A DNA stretch of 64,000 nucleotides, taken from Paenibacillus sp. FSL R5-0345 (lineage in GTDB: Bacteria > Bacillota > Bacilli > Paenibacillales > Paenibacillaceae). Location: the NCBI RefSeq assembly GCF_000758585.1, contig NZ_CP009281.1, positions 6,448,001 through 6,512,000 of the forward strand, read 5' to 3'. Below are positions 34,845-43,492 of this stretch, in pieces. The notes below the pieces were generated by a model. It did not search any database, was not told where the DNA came from, and saw only the letters and a program-made list of their open reading frames with translations. The translations under genes and the position numbers were made by a program. Position 1 is the first letter of the stretch. The number at the start of each line of letters is the position of its first letter.

Positions 34845-36212
34845 TTAAGCTGTCGGTGTTGTGATAGGTAAAGTCACGATGAAAGTCGTTCCGTTTCCGG
34901 GTTCACTTTCCACTCGAATGTCACCTTGATGAAGCGAGACGATCTGTTTGACAATCGCCAGTCCCATACCGCTACCGCCATACTTGCGACTGTGGGAACG
35001 ATCTGCCTTGAAGAATCGTTCAAATATGCGCTCTTGGTCCTCAGGAGAAATGCCAATACCAGTGTCGGATATTCGGACGGTCACGTTGTTTAACTCTTGG
35101 ATGATACTGACGGTTATCACACTGTCATCTTTGGAGAATTTGATGCTATTGCCAAGGAGATTCGTCCACACCTGACTTAACAGGTCATGATCAGCCCATA
35201 CAATTACCGGTTTCAAATCAAGTTCAAAGCTAATGTTGCGTGCCGACCATTGGGGCTGTATCGCCACAATTACCCGTCTGATCTGTTCATCAAGACTGAA
35301 CGTGATAAGCCGCAGTTGTTGCGATTGCGATTCAAGCAGACTCAGCTTTAACAGACTATCGCTCATCTTGGACATCCGCTCCGCTTCGGCAATTATAATG
35401 TCGAGATAACGATTTCGTTCATCCTCTGTGAGGGCTACTTTCTTGAGCGCAATAGCATAACCAGATATCGAGGTAAGCGGAGACTGAACCTCATGCGACA
35501 CATTCGTTACGAACTCCCTGCGCATTTGCTCAAGATGCTGCAGATCGTGCATCATTTCCTCGAAGCTATTAGCCAAGGTACCTAGCTCACCCATCTGCTT
35601 AATATTTAATTCGACATTGAAATCCCCAGTTGCTATACGCCTAGTTGCCTTTGTAAGCCTTTTGATCGGTCTCACTAAGAACATAGAAGCGACCAGTATT
35701 AATACGCTTCCCGTTATTAATGAATACGCCAAAAAATTAAATAGCAGATTCCTCGTAGAAGACAAAGTAGGAGGCACAAGCGGCTCCACAAACATCGCCT
35801 TTGTTCCCATCTCAGTTTTCAAAGGTAGTCCTAAGAGGTTGGAAGAACCTATACTCGGTTTAACTTGAACAGCTTCACCACCCAATACTTTCTTTAGTTG
35901 CTCCCTAGTCACGGTAACAGGGCTCTCTCCATTAAGCACTCCGTAAGACTGGAACTGGCCGTTCTCATCGTAAATTCGAATATGGTAGGAATCAAGCTGC
36001 TTCATTCCACTTATAAGAGCATCCGCTTCACGTGATGGTAAGGTTTCGTATATCCGGGCGATGTCCTGACCAAAACGAAGTAAGGGAATTCGCAGGTTTT
36101 CGTTTAATTTATCTTGAAATACCCAGGTTGTCACAAATAGAGAAATCAGTGTGCCTCCGATCACGGAGACCAGAAAGGTCAGAACAACACGTGTATATAA
36201 CGATTGGATCAT
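34845..36212 (-). CDS. Sensor histidine kinase
   Basis: A 455-residue membrane kinase. Helix 1 (about 10-32) and helix 2 (about 160-182) flank an extracytoplasmic sensor domain of about 125 residues. A HAMP domain follows at about 182-233. The phosphoacceptor is His240 in NVSHEVQSPLTSISGY; the N box is WTNLLGNSIKF and the G boxes are DTGIGISPEDQ and GGSGMGLAIVK. It overlaps the response regulator gene by four bases. The signal is unknown. Confidence 0.92.
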   Translation of the reverse strand: MIQSLYTRVVLTFLVSVIGGTLISLFVTTWVFQDKLNENLRIPLLRFGQDIARIYETLPSREADALISGMKQLDSYHIRIYDENGQFQSYGVLNGESPVTVTREQLKKVLGGEAVQVKPSIGSSNLLGLPLKTEMGTKAMFVEPLVPPTLSSTRNLLFNFLAYSLITGSVLILVASMFLVRPIKRLTKATRRIATGDFNVELNIKQMGELGTLANSFEEMMHDLQHLEQMRREFVTNVSHEVQSPLTSISGYAIALKKVALTEDERNRYLDIIIAEAERMSKMSDSLLKLSLLESQSQQLRLITFSLDEQIRRVIVAIQPQWSARNISFELDLKPVIVWADHDLLSQVWTNLLGNSIKFSKDDSVITVSIIQELNNVTVRISDTGIGISPEDQERIFERFFKADRSHSRKYGGSGMGLAIVKQIVSLHQGDIRVESEPGNGTTFIVTLPITTPTA

Positions 36213-36883
36213 TCGTAAACCTCAAGCCGATACCCTAGTCCCCGCACGGTCTCGATTCGAAAATCAGGTGTAGTCGCAAACCGTTCGCGCAGCCGTTTAA
36301 TATGTACGTCTATCGTTCGATCATCTCCAGCATAATCAATCCCCCAAATCTGATTAATTAACTGCTCGCGCGTATAGACTTGCCCGGGCGTTCCAGCGAG
36401 CTTATACAACAATTCGAACTCCTTGAGTGGCAACGTCAGTGACTCGGTTCCTCTCATCACCTTATAGGTCTGCCGATCAAGGATGACATCGCCGAACTGG
36501 ATCGTCTGTGTGGAACCAATCTTGTATCGCTTCAGTAAGGATCTAACACGAACCGTCAACTCCAGTGGATCGAATGGCTTCGTCAAATAATCGTCTGTCC
36601 CCAGTTCGAAGCCCTTCACCTTTTCCCAGGTCTCCCCCCTCGCAGTGAGCATAAGTAAGGGAAGATCAGGATCGGCTCTTCGGAGCTCCTTGCAGAGCGT
36701 CCAACCATCCATAATCGGCATCATAATATCGAGTACAACAAGATCAATATGCTTAGAGCCATAAACGGCTAGCGCTTCCTTGCCGTCTGCAGCTTCAGCT
36801 GTATCGAATCCGTCGTTACGTAGAAATAAACAGACAAGTTCGCGAATGTTCGCATCGTCGTCAGCAACTAGTATAGTAGGCAT
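36209..36883 (-). CDS. OmpR/PhoB family response regulator
   Basis: A 224-residue regulator. The receiver domain has the acidic pocket VADDDAN and phosphoacceptor Asp52 in VVLDIMMPIMDGW, with Lys in DDYLTKPFDPLEL. The C-terminal winged-helix DNA-binding domain ends IDVHIKRLRERF..ETVRGLGYRLE. The last bases overlap the sensor kinase start (ATGA), so the two are made together. Targets are unknown; repeat copy E lies directly upstream. Confidence 0.93.
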   Translation of the reverse strand: MPTILVADDDANIRELVCLFLRNDGFDTAEAADGKEALAVYGSKHIDLVVLDIMMPIMDGWTLCKELRRADPDLPLLMLTARGETWEKVKGFELGTDDYLTKPFDPLELTVRVRSLLKRYKIGSTQTIQFGDVILDRQTYKVMRGTESLTLPLKEFELLYKLAGTPGQVYTREQLINQIWGIDYAGDDRTIDVHIKRLRERFATTPDFRIETVRGLGYRLEVYE

Positions 36884-36950
36884 TCGTACCCTCTTTTCCT
36901 GTTATCCATCCTAGCCATTATACTACAATATTCTTCCGGCCAAGAAGGAG

Positions 36951-37043
36951 CGCCTTGCCCTCGGCATTCTTTCAGGACGTTGATTGTTTCTGCGAAAAAT
37001 ATAAGGATAATATATAGCGTGAAACTTATCCTTCTTAAGCTTC
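36951..37043 (+). repeat. Dispersed ~95-bp structured repeat, copy E (diverged)
   Basis: Plus orientation and the most diverged long copy. CGCCTT...CGGC, TTTCAGGACG and TTTCTGCG are recognisable in the 5' half, and GAAAAATATAAGGATAATATATAGCGTGAAACTTATCC-type sequence in the 3' half (the central word ATATAGCGTGAAACTTAT is shared with copies A and B). It lies between the pot operon terminator and the response regulator gene. Confidence 0.7.
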
Positions 37044-37086
37044 AAAAAAAGAGCGTCTAACACGGGAATCCGCATGTAGACGCTCT
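37044..37086 (-). terminator. Terminator of the potABCD operon
   Basis: On the minus strand AGAGCGTCTA pairs perfectly with TAGACGCTCT (plus positions 37077-37086 and 37050-37059), followed by seven T. It lies 30 bases after potD and directly abuts repeat copy E. Confidence 0.85.
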
Positions 37087-37116
37087 TGGAGTCGTTTGAC
37101 TTTACCTCCAAACGAC

Positions 37117-38190
37117 TTACTTCTTATTCATCTTAAACTTCAGGAAGAGCTCATTATAATGAGCAAGCATCCGTTTCCCAAGGTTATCATACACCTCAAG
37201 CCGATCCGTAATCTCGGCAGGCGGGTAGAACCGGGTATCCTCGGAGGTTTCCTTCGGCAGTAGCTCCAGCGCAGGAATGTTAGGTGTGGAATAACCTACG
37301 TATTCTGCATTCTTAGCCGCAACATCTGGGCGAAGCATAAAGTTAATGAACTTATGCGCACCATCCACATTATCCGCAGTTCGTGGAATGACCATGTTAT
37401 CAAACCACTTGTTTGAGCCTTCCTCAGGCACTACATAATCCAGCTTATCATTCTCATCCATGATCTCAGAAGCATCACCGGACCACACAATCCCGACCGC
37501 TGCTTCTTCATTTGCAAGCAGCATTTTGATTTCATCTCCGACAATTGCTTTTACGTTAGGGGACAGTTTATTCAGCTTGGTCAGCGCCTCTTGAAGATGC
37601 CCTTCATCCCGGTCATTTACGGAATAGTGCAAGCTGTTCAAAGCCATCCCCATCACTTCACGCGCTCCATCGACCAAGAAAATATTGTTCTTCAGTCTGC
37701 TGTCCCAGAGAGAATCCCAGCTGGTGAAGTCCATCCCTTGGGTCATGTCCGGGTTGAAGATAATCCCGACCGTTCCCCAGAAATAAGGTACGGAATACTT
37801 GTTGCCAGGATCGAAAGAAAGGTCCATAAAACGTGAATCAATATTCTTTAGATTCGGAATCTTGTTATGATCTAGCGGTATGAGCAGATTTTCTTCTTTC
37901 ATCTTAGCAATGGCGTAATCGGAAGGAATTACGACATCAAAAGTAGTTCCACCCTGCTCCACTTTCGTTAGCATGGCCTCATTAGAGTCAAATGTTTGGT
38001 AAATGACCGTTAATCCAGTCTCTTTTTCAAATTCCTTCAACAGATCAGGATCGACATAGTCGCCCCAGTTATAGATAGTCAGCGTATTTCCTCCGGAATA
38101 GCCCTCTCTCGAGTTCATCCAGGAGCCCAAGTACATTAGCGCAAATGCCGTGATCACGATCGCCAGAAAAGCATTTACCAGCTGTTTCAT
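37117..38190 (-). CDS. potD: Spermidine/putrescine ABC transporter substrate-binding protein
   Basis: A 357-residue PotD/PotF-type binding protein. TLTIYNWGDYVDPDLLKEFEKETG is the family opening and DVVIPSDYAIAKM follows. There is a single N-terminal hydrophobic segment but no lipobox cysteine, so it may be held by an uncleaved helix rather than as a lipoprotein. It overlaps potC by four bases and is the last gene of the potABCD transcript, before a strong terminator. Confidence 0.92.
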   Translation of the reverse strand: MKQLVNAFLAIVITAFALMYLGSWMNSREGYSGGNTLTIYNWGDYVDPDLLKEFEKETGLTVIYQTFDSNEAMLTKVEQGGTTFDVVIPSDYAIAKMKEENLLIPLDHNKIPNLKNIDSRFMDLSFDPGNKYSVPYFWGTVGIIFNPDMTQGMDFTSWDSLWDSRLKNNIFLVDGAREVMGMALNSLHYSVNDRDEGHLQEALTKLNKLSPNVKAIVGDEIKMLLANEEAAVGIVWSGDASEIMDENDKLDYVVPEEGSNKWFDNMVIPRTADNVDGAHKFINFMLRPDVAAKNAEYVGYSTPNIPALELLPKETSEDTRFYPPAEITDRLEVYDNLGKRMLAHYNELFLKFKMNKK

Positions 38191-39020
38191 CTAGGCACCC
38201 CCGCTTCCGCTACCGGCTCCGCCACAGCTTCCGAGGTATTCTGACGGTTCTTCTTAAGAGTCAAGAAGTAATAACCGACAACAAGCAGTATCGTGAACAG
38301 GAAGATCAGCGTCGACAAAGCATTAATGGATAACGATACCCCTTGCCGAGCTCTGGAATAAATCTCAACAGATAGCGTCGAATAACCGTTACCCGTTACG
38401 AAAAACGTAACTGCAAAGTCATCTAGCGAATAAGTAAGCGCCATGAAGAATCCACTAAAGATCCCCGGTTTGATAATCGGCAGAATCACCTTAGTCAGAA
38501 CATCCTTGCGGCTTGCCCCAAGGTCACGCGCTGCATCCGTCAATGAAGGACTCATATCCTGTAAATGCGGCAGAATCATCAACACGGCAATCGGCACACT
38601 GAACGCGACATGCGAGAGCAGGACGGACACGAAGCCAAGCTTGATGCCAGCAATGGTGAACAGGATCAGGAACGATGCACCGATAATGACATCCGGACTA
38701 ACGATCAGTACGTTGTTCAGAGATAACAAGGTGTTTTTAGCACGGCGGTTCTGTACACTCTTAATGGCCAGTGCACCAATAATAGCGATAAGCGTGGCGA
38801 TAGCCGAGGACAGAAGCGCGATTACAAGCGTGTTGATCATGATAATAATCAAACGTGTATCCTGAAGAACCTCACGATAATAATCCAGCGTAAAGCCCTC
38901 GAATTTATGCATCGTTCCCCCGCTGTTGAACGAATAGTACATCAAATAAAAGATTGGCGCATACAGAACAGCGAACACTAGCACTAGGTACAGATTGGAG
39001 AACCCGTTTTTATTTCTCAT
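38187..39020 (-). CDS. potC: Spermidine/putrescine ABC transporter permease PotC
   Basis: A 277-residue permease with six hydrophobic segments and the EAA loop DAARDLGASRKDVLTKVILPIIKPGI. The start overlaps the potB end by 11 bases and the stop overlaps potD by four, showing tight coupling. With PotB it forms the channel for polyamine import. Confidence 0.92.
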   Translation of the reverse strand: MRNKNGFSNLYLVLVFAVLYAPIFYLMYYSFNSGGTMHKFEGFTLDYYREVLQDTRLIIIMINTLVIALLSSAIATLIAIIGALAIKSVQNRRAKNTLLSLNNVLIVSPDVIIGASFLILFTIAGIKLGFVSVLLSHVAFSVPIAVLMILPHLQDMSPSLTDAARDLGASRKDVLTKVILPIIKPGIFSGFFMALTYSLDDFAVTFFVTGNGYSTLSVEIYSRARQGVSLSINALSTLIFLFTILLVVGYYFLTLKKNRQNTSEAVAEPVAEAGVPR

Positions 39021-39822
39021 TCCGCACCCCTCTCCGCGATCCGCCTGTAATAATCATGAACAGCGCCATAATAGCAATCAGAAATACTGCAACCGTGGAG
39101 CCCATGCCCCAGTCCTGTGTGACCAGAAAATGCTGCTCAATCGCAGTACCGAGTGTAATGACCCTGTTGCCTGCAATCAGACGAGTAATCATAAACAGGG
39201 ACAGCGCTGGTATGAATACCGCCATACATCCGGAACGTACACCCGAAATGGTCAATGGAAAAATAACGCGCCGGAACGTTGTCCAGCCCGAAGCACCCAA
39301 ATCACGTGCCGCATCCAGCAAGGATAAATTGAGATCCTCCAAAGCACTGTAGATCGGCAGGATCATGAATGGGATAAAGATATACACGGATACAAATACA
39401 AAGCTAAAGCCCGTAAACAAAATTTGCTGTTCTCCGATTCCCAGCAGATCAAAGAAATTGTTAATCGGCCCGAACGTACCGAATATGCCGATAAAAGCGT
39501 AAGTTTTCAGCAGCAAATTAATCCATGTCGGTAAAATAATCAGCAGTAACCATAGCTGCTTATGCTTCGTTCTCGTCAACAGATAAGCCGCCGGATAGGC
39601 GACCAGCAAAGAGAATGCTGTAATTAGAAACGCGTACCAGAATGAGGTCAGCGACATTTTTAAATACACAGGTGTAAAAAAGTTCACGTAGTTATCTAGC
39701 GTAAGATGCCCGTCCAGATCAAATAGAGAATAATAGATGACAAGTAGCACCGGTGCGATTACAAACAAGGCGATCCACAGGTAATAAGGGATGAGATAAT
39801 ACGATCTGCCCTTATTCTTCAT
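39010..39822 (-). CDS. potB: Spermidine/putrescine ABC transporter permease PotB
   Basis: A 270-residue permease with six hydrophobic segments and the EAA loop DAARDLGASGWTTFRRVIFPLTISG. The ATG at 39822 is preceded by GAGGTGGA lying inside the end of potA, with which it overlaps by 11 bases; the frame stays open to 39930 without a site. It pairs with PotC. Confidence 0.92.
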   Translation of the reverse strand: MKNKGRSYYLIPYYLWIALFVIAPVLLVIYYSLFDLDGHLTLDNYVNFFTPVYLKMSLTSFWYAFLITAFSLLVAYPAAYLLTRTKHKQLWLLLIILPTWINLLLKTYAFIGIFGTFGPINNFFDLLGIGEQQILFTGFSFVFVSVYIFIPFMILPIYSALEDLNLSLLDAARDLGASGWTTFRRVIFPLTISGVRSGCMAVFIPALSLFMITRLIAGNRVITLGTAIEQHFLVTQDWGMGSTVAVFLIAIMALFMIITGGSRRGVRNEK

Positions 39823-40936
39823 GACTCTCCACCTCGGCGTAAGCTTCCAGACGTTTGTCGAATTCTTCCTCCGTTTCACCGAAACGCATAACATGAATCG
39901 CTTCAGGGTCAAAATAAAGGCCAATTTCACTGCCTACAGTCGCCTTACGTGTAGAATGCACAAGCCATTCATGTCCGGATTCATCATAACAGCTGATTTC
40001 ATAGTGCACGCCCCGGAACAACTGGGAATCTACTCGCACACGTAGTTTACCCTGCTCCAGTGTTGAAATCTCCAAATCTTCGGGACGAATAACTATTTCC
40101 ACAGCTTCGTTTGGTTTAAGCCCAGCATCGAAACATTCGAAGCGCCGACCGTTAAACTCCACCAGATAGTCTTCAATCATAACCCCCGGCACAATGTTGG
40201 ACTCGCCAATAAAATCAGCCACAAAACGGTTGATCGGCTCATCATAGATATCGTTAGGCGTACCGCTTTGCTCGATTTTCCCTTTGTTCATAACAAAAAT
40301 CCAGTCGGACATCGCGAGTGCCTCTTCCTGGTCATGGGTAACGAAAATAAAGGTAATGCCTAGCCGTTGCTGCATTTCACGCAGTATGTACTGCATCTCT
40401 GTACGCAGCTTCAGATCGAGCGCAGATAGAGGCTCGTCCAGTAATAGAACCTGCGGCTCATTCACAATCGCGCGGGCAATGGCCACGCGCTGCCGTTGAC
40501 CACCAGACATTTCGTTAATGGCACGCTGCTCGTAGCCCACAAGGTTAACGAAACTTAGTGCTTCCTGCACCTTCTTCGCGATGACGTCTTTCTTAAGCTT
40601 CTTAATGCGCAGTCCGAAAGCCACATTCTCGAATACGTTCAGGTGTGGAAATAATGCGTAATCCTGAAAGACCGTATTGACCTGCCGTTCATTGGCTGGA
40701 ATGTGGTTAATCACTTTACCGTTTAAATAGATTGAACCGCTTGTTGGCTCTGCGAACCCAGCAATTAATCGTAGAATAGTCGTTTTACCACAGCCTGATG
40801 GACCAAGTAGTGTATAGAATTTGCCGCGCTCTATCTCGAAGCTAACTCCTTTCAACACCGGATCTTCGTCGTCATATTGCTTGGTAACCTCTTCAAATGA
40901 AATAATGGTGCCTTCCTGAATAGCTATAGCTAACAA
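39812..40936 (-). CDS. potA: Spermidine/putrescine ABC transporter ATP-binding protein PotA
   Basis: A 374-residue ATPase. Walker A is GPSGCGKTTILRL, the signature MSGGQRQRVAIARAI, Walker B VLLLDEPLSALD, and the switch is FVTHDQEEALAMSDW. A C-terminal TOBE domain covers about residues 280-350. The start is uncertain: the annotated TTG at 40936 abuts GGGAGG, leaving only AAGG further upstream at useful spacing, and no ATG or GTG fits the N-terminus. It is the first gene of the operon. Confidence 0.9.
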   Translation of the reverse strand: MLAIAIQEGTIISFEEVTKQYDDEDPVLKGVSFEIERGKFYTLLGPSGCGKTTILRLIAGFAEPTSGSIYLNGKVINHIPANERQVNTVFQDYALFPHLNVFENVAFGLRIKKLKKDVIAKKVQEALSFVNLVGYEQRAINEMSGGQRQRVAIARAIVNEPQVLLLDEPLSALDLKLRTEMQYILREMQQRLGITFIFVTHDQEEALAMSDWIFVMNKGKIEQSGTPNDIYDEPINRFVADFIGESNIVPGVMIEDYLVEFNGRRFECFDAGLKPNEAVEIVIRPEDLEISTLEQGKLRVRVDSQLFRGVHYEISCYDESGHEWLVHSTRKATVGSEIGLYFDPEAIHVMRFGETEEEFDKRLEAYAEVESHEE

Positions 40937-41141
40937 CCTCCCTTACCTTAAGTATTACAATACTATTTTACCCGCATCTCGCGGAGAACAATCGAATGGG
41001 CATGCTCAGCGCTAATAAGCGACAATTCCTCCTTTCATTTGACACTCCAATAGATATAGCATATTAGATTGTACCATTATATACGATAGCGTACATATTA
41101 AAGGAATGCGTAAACTTAACAACTTTGTAAAATATCCAGTC

Positions 41142-41169
41142 TTCCAAGGCTTTTTTTGGATGCTATAAT
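41142..41169 (+). promoter_or_regulatory. Possible promoter of the ArAE-type gene
   Basis: TATAAT at 41164-41169 is a perfect -10 box. A weak -35 (TTCCAA at 41142-41147) lies 16 bases upstream. The start codon is about 60 bases further on. Confidence 0.45.
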
Positions 41170-41229
41170 GAAAACGTACTGAAAGACCAGACAGTTTTTT
41201 CATTTTTTTCCGAAAGAAGATGAATGATA

Positions 41230-42327
41230 ATGAACGAGGGGTTACAAGACCGCCTTGAAAAATATGGTTTCTCACTTTACATGATACGAATTACGCTGGC
41301 TGCTTCACTTTCGTGGGTCGCCGTACACAGCATATATGGTAGCCAATATTTATATTTTGCACCCCTTGCGGCTATCCTCATCACTCAAGCCAGCGTTAAA
41401 GCATCGCTTGAAAAAGGAATCTACCGCCTGATCGGCATTATTCTTGGCGGGATCGTTAGCCTAGTTGTTGGCCAGTTTTTTGATGTAGGTGGACTTTCTA
41501 TCCTGCTCATTCTACTCATCGGGATTGGTATCGCTACTGCTTGTAAGATGAACATTCAAGCTGTCTCACAGGTAGGTGTTACTTCCGTTCTAGCTCTTAC
41601 TTTTTACCAGAATGACTACGTGCTTTGGAGAATAGGGGAAACATTTATTGGTGTGCTGATCGCCCTGGCCATCAATATGATTATCGTGCCGCCGAACAGG
41701 TTCGTCAAGGTAAAAGCATTGGCATTCGAAGGAAGTCTTCTGCTTGCGGATGCATTAAAAGATCTCGTAGGCGTAAGACGTGATTCTCCGAAAGATAATT
41801 TACTGGAAGAAGCAGGTAAACTCCTGTCAAAGAGCAGCCGGGAACAGAAAGAAATGTTCTATACCCTCACACATTATCAGTGCCGTGGTAAACTGAAGGG
41901 GCTCATAGAGGCTACCTCACATCTAAAAAGCATTCATTCCTATGTCAAAGAGATTGCAGACGATATTCGTCTTCTGCCGGCGCATCATGCCTCTTCAGAC
42001 TGGATGAAGGATGTGCTGGAGGCAACCGCAGATTGTATTGCTCTTTATGGAACCAAAACTTTATCGGATGCCGAGTGCCAACGTTCTCTTGCGGATTGTA
42101 TCCAACACGCTCGTGATCTGCAATTGGCTAGTTTCTCTGAACTGCAAGGGAATTGTTCGCTAGCAAGTATTCGTGATCTTGGCGCAGTCTTCAGTCACCT
42201 AAACCGGGTGCTGGAAGAAGTAGAACGTGCTAAATCTGCTACTTATGTCGTAGCCACTCGGCCCTCAACGGTTGAAGTCGCACGCGCTTTGCGCTTTATT
42301 AAAAAGGGACTCTCCCAGAAGCTATAA
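41230..42327 (+). CDS. Aromatic acid exporter family (ArAE/FUSC-like) membrane protein
   Basis: A roughly 365-residue protein. The N-terminal half carries about six hydrophobic segments of the ArAE_1 type (residues about 15-150, with FAPLAAILITQASVKASLEKGIYRLIGIILGG). A helical cytoplasmic C-terminal domain of about 200 residues follows. Relatives include Bacillus YqjA-type proteins and plant-like FUSC exporters. GAAAGAAGA upstream fits ATG 41230 better than 41224. The terminator hairpin begins inside the last codons. The substrate is unknown. Confidence 0.8.
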   Translation: MNEGLQDRLEKYGFSLYMIRITLAASLSWVAVHSIYGSQYLYFAPLAAILITQASVKASLEKGIYRLIGIILGGIVSLVVGQFFDVGGLSILLILLIGIGIATACKMNIQAVSQVGVTSVLALTFYQNDYVLWRIGETFIGVLIALAINMIIVPPNRFVKVKALAFEGSLLLADALKDLVGVRRDSPKDNLLEEAGKLLSKSSREQKEMFYTLTHYQCRGKLKGLIEATSHLKSIHSYVKEIADDIRLLPAHHASSDWMKDVLEATADCIALYGTKTLSDAECQRSLADCIQHARDLQLASFSELQGNCSLASIRDLGAVFSHLNRVLEEVERAKSATYVVATRPSTVEVARALRFIKKGLSQKL

Positions 42328-42349
42328 GCTTCGGGGGTGTCCCTTTTGT
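42299..42349 (+). terminator. Terminator overlapping the end of the ArAE-type gene
   Basis: AAAGGGAC (42303-42310) pairs with the GTCCCTTT near 42338-42346, and inner AGAAGCT/AGCTTC pairing brackets the stop codon (42325-42327). TTGTTC follows. The stop codon lies in the hairpin loop. Confidence 0.7.
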
Positions 42350-42350
42350 T

Positions 42351-42447
42351 CAAATATAAGAAAGTATAAGTTATACACTATACTTTATCCTTATATTTCT
42401 CGCTTAAACGCTTACCGTCTTTATAAGGACGCCGAAGCCGTTTATGC
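42351..42447 (-). repeat. Dispersed ~95-bp structured repeat, copy C (reverse)
   Basis: On the minus strand: GCATAAACGGCTTCGGCG, GTCCTTATAAAGAC, GGTAAGCGTTTAAGCGAG, then AAATATAAGGATAAAGTATA paired with TTATACTTTCTTATATTT. It lies between convergent genes, directly after the terminator of the ArAE-type gene. A solitary piece resembling the 3' end (CTTATACTTT-ATATTTG) lies at 42490-42506 in plus orientation. Confidence 0.9.
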
Positions 42448-42508
42448 TTCCCTATTCATCAATATGCCCTCTTAGAACCCTGATTACTACTTATACTTTA
42501 TATTTGAA

Positions 42509-43396
42509 CTAAACCGACTGCTTCGCGGCACGCCCGATCCTCACATTCACCAGAACGATGCTGCTAACAATAAGCAACAGGCCAATCACAAGATTCAAGG
42601 TAATCTGCTCATTTAAAAAGACTACGCTAGTCCCTATCGAGATCAGTGGGATTAAAAAGGTGAATGATCCAACCTTCCCTGCCTCTCCCTCGTTAATCAG
42701 CTTGAAGTAAATCAGCCATCCTAGCGCGATCACAAAAATTGCGATAAACAATGTATCCATGATAAACGTTCCGCTCCAAGTGATATCCGACCACTTCTCT
42801 GTAGTAGATCCCGAAAGCAGCAAAATGATACCGCCGATCGAAATTTGCATAGCGGTCATCCATAGCATATCCACGCGCACAGCATTTCGTTTCATATATA
42901 CTGTTCCTAACGCCCAGCTCAATGCACTGGCTAAAGCAAGTATAATTCCCCAGATAGAGATGCTTCCATTAAGTCCTCCAATACTGAGGGAGGCTACGCC
43001 GAGGAACCCTAGCAATAGACCCGCCATTTTGAGTCCATACATGTTCTCTCCTAACCACAGCCAAGAAAAAATGCCCAGCAATACCGGCTGCAGAAACACA
43101 ATAGATGAGAACAATCCTGCGGGTACATACTGCAAGCCAATTGTCTGAAAGCCATAATAGAACACAATACTTAATATAGCCGAGGTCAGATAGATCGGCC
43201 AGAGCTGCTTGAAGCGGAGCTCCTTCACCTTAGGAAGTGCAATTAGAATCAGAATAAATCCGCCGATGACGGTTCGGATACCTGCAAATAATAAGGGCGG
43301 AGCGTAGTCTAAGGCGATTTTAGATATAGGCCAATTAATGCCCCATACAATCACCAAAAATATAAGAAGGATGATGCTTTTCTTCTGCTGATTCAT
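42509..43396 (-). CDS. EamA/DMT family transporter
   Basis: A 295-residue, ten-helix drug/metabolite transporter made of two EamA repeats, with FLVIVWGINWPISKIAL in the first and LASALSWALGTVYMKR opening the second. It is expected to export a metabolite or amino acid. ATG 43396 is chosen because AAGGAG lies upstream and the protein then begins at helix 1; the frame extends to 43579 without support. It is divergent from a LysR gene that may regulate it. Confidence 0.85.
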   Translation of the reverse strand: MNQQKKSIILLIFLVIVWGINWPISKIALDYAPPLLFAGIRTVIGGFILILIALPKVKELRFKQLWPIYLTSAILSIVFYYGFQTIGLQYVPAGLFSSIVFLQPVLLGIFSWLWLGENMYGLKMAGLLLGFLGVASLSIGGLNGSISIWGIILALASALSWALGTVYMKRNAVRVDMLWMTAMQISIGGIILLLSGSTTEKWSDITWSGTFIMDTLFIAIFVIALGWLIYFKLINEGEAGKVGSFTFLIPLISIGTSVVFLNEQITLNLVIGLLLIVSSIVLVNVRIGRAAKQSV

Positions 43397-43492
43397 GTAT
43401 TCACTCCTTGGTGTAGATTCATCACAAATGATACAATAATTAAGAATATAAATGAAATGAATAATACTCATAAGGGGCATATCATATTTGTT
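43397..43492. promoter_or_regulatory. Divergent control region between the EamA and LysR genes
   Basis: Two related words in opposite orientation, ATCACAAATGATA (43421-43433) and TATCATATTTGTTAT (43480-43494), flank the region. They could be LysR half sites. The motif is AT-rich and short, so support is weak. Confidence 0.3.

Noticed and set aside
41012..41275. Minus-strand frame of 87 codons between potA and the ArAE-type gene
   Set aside because: It runs across the likely promoter and start of the ArAE-type gene, lacks a ribosome site, and the product resembles no family.
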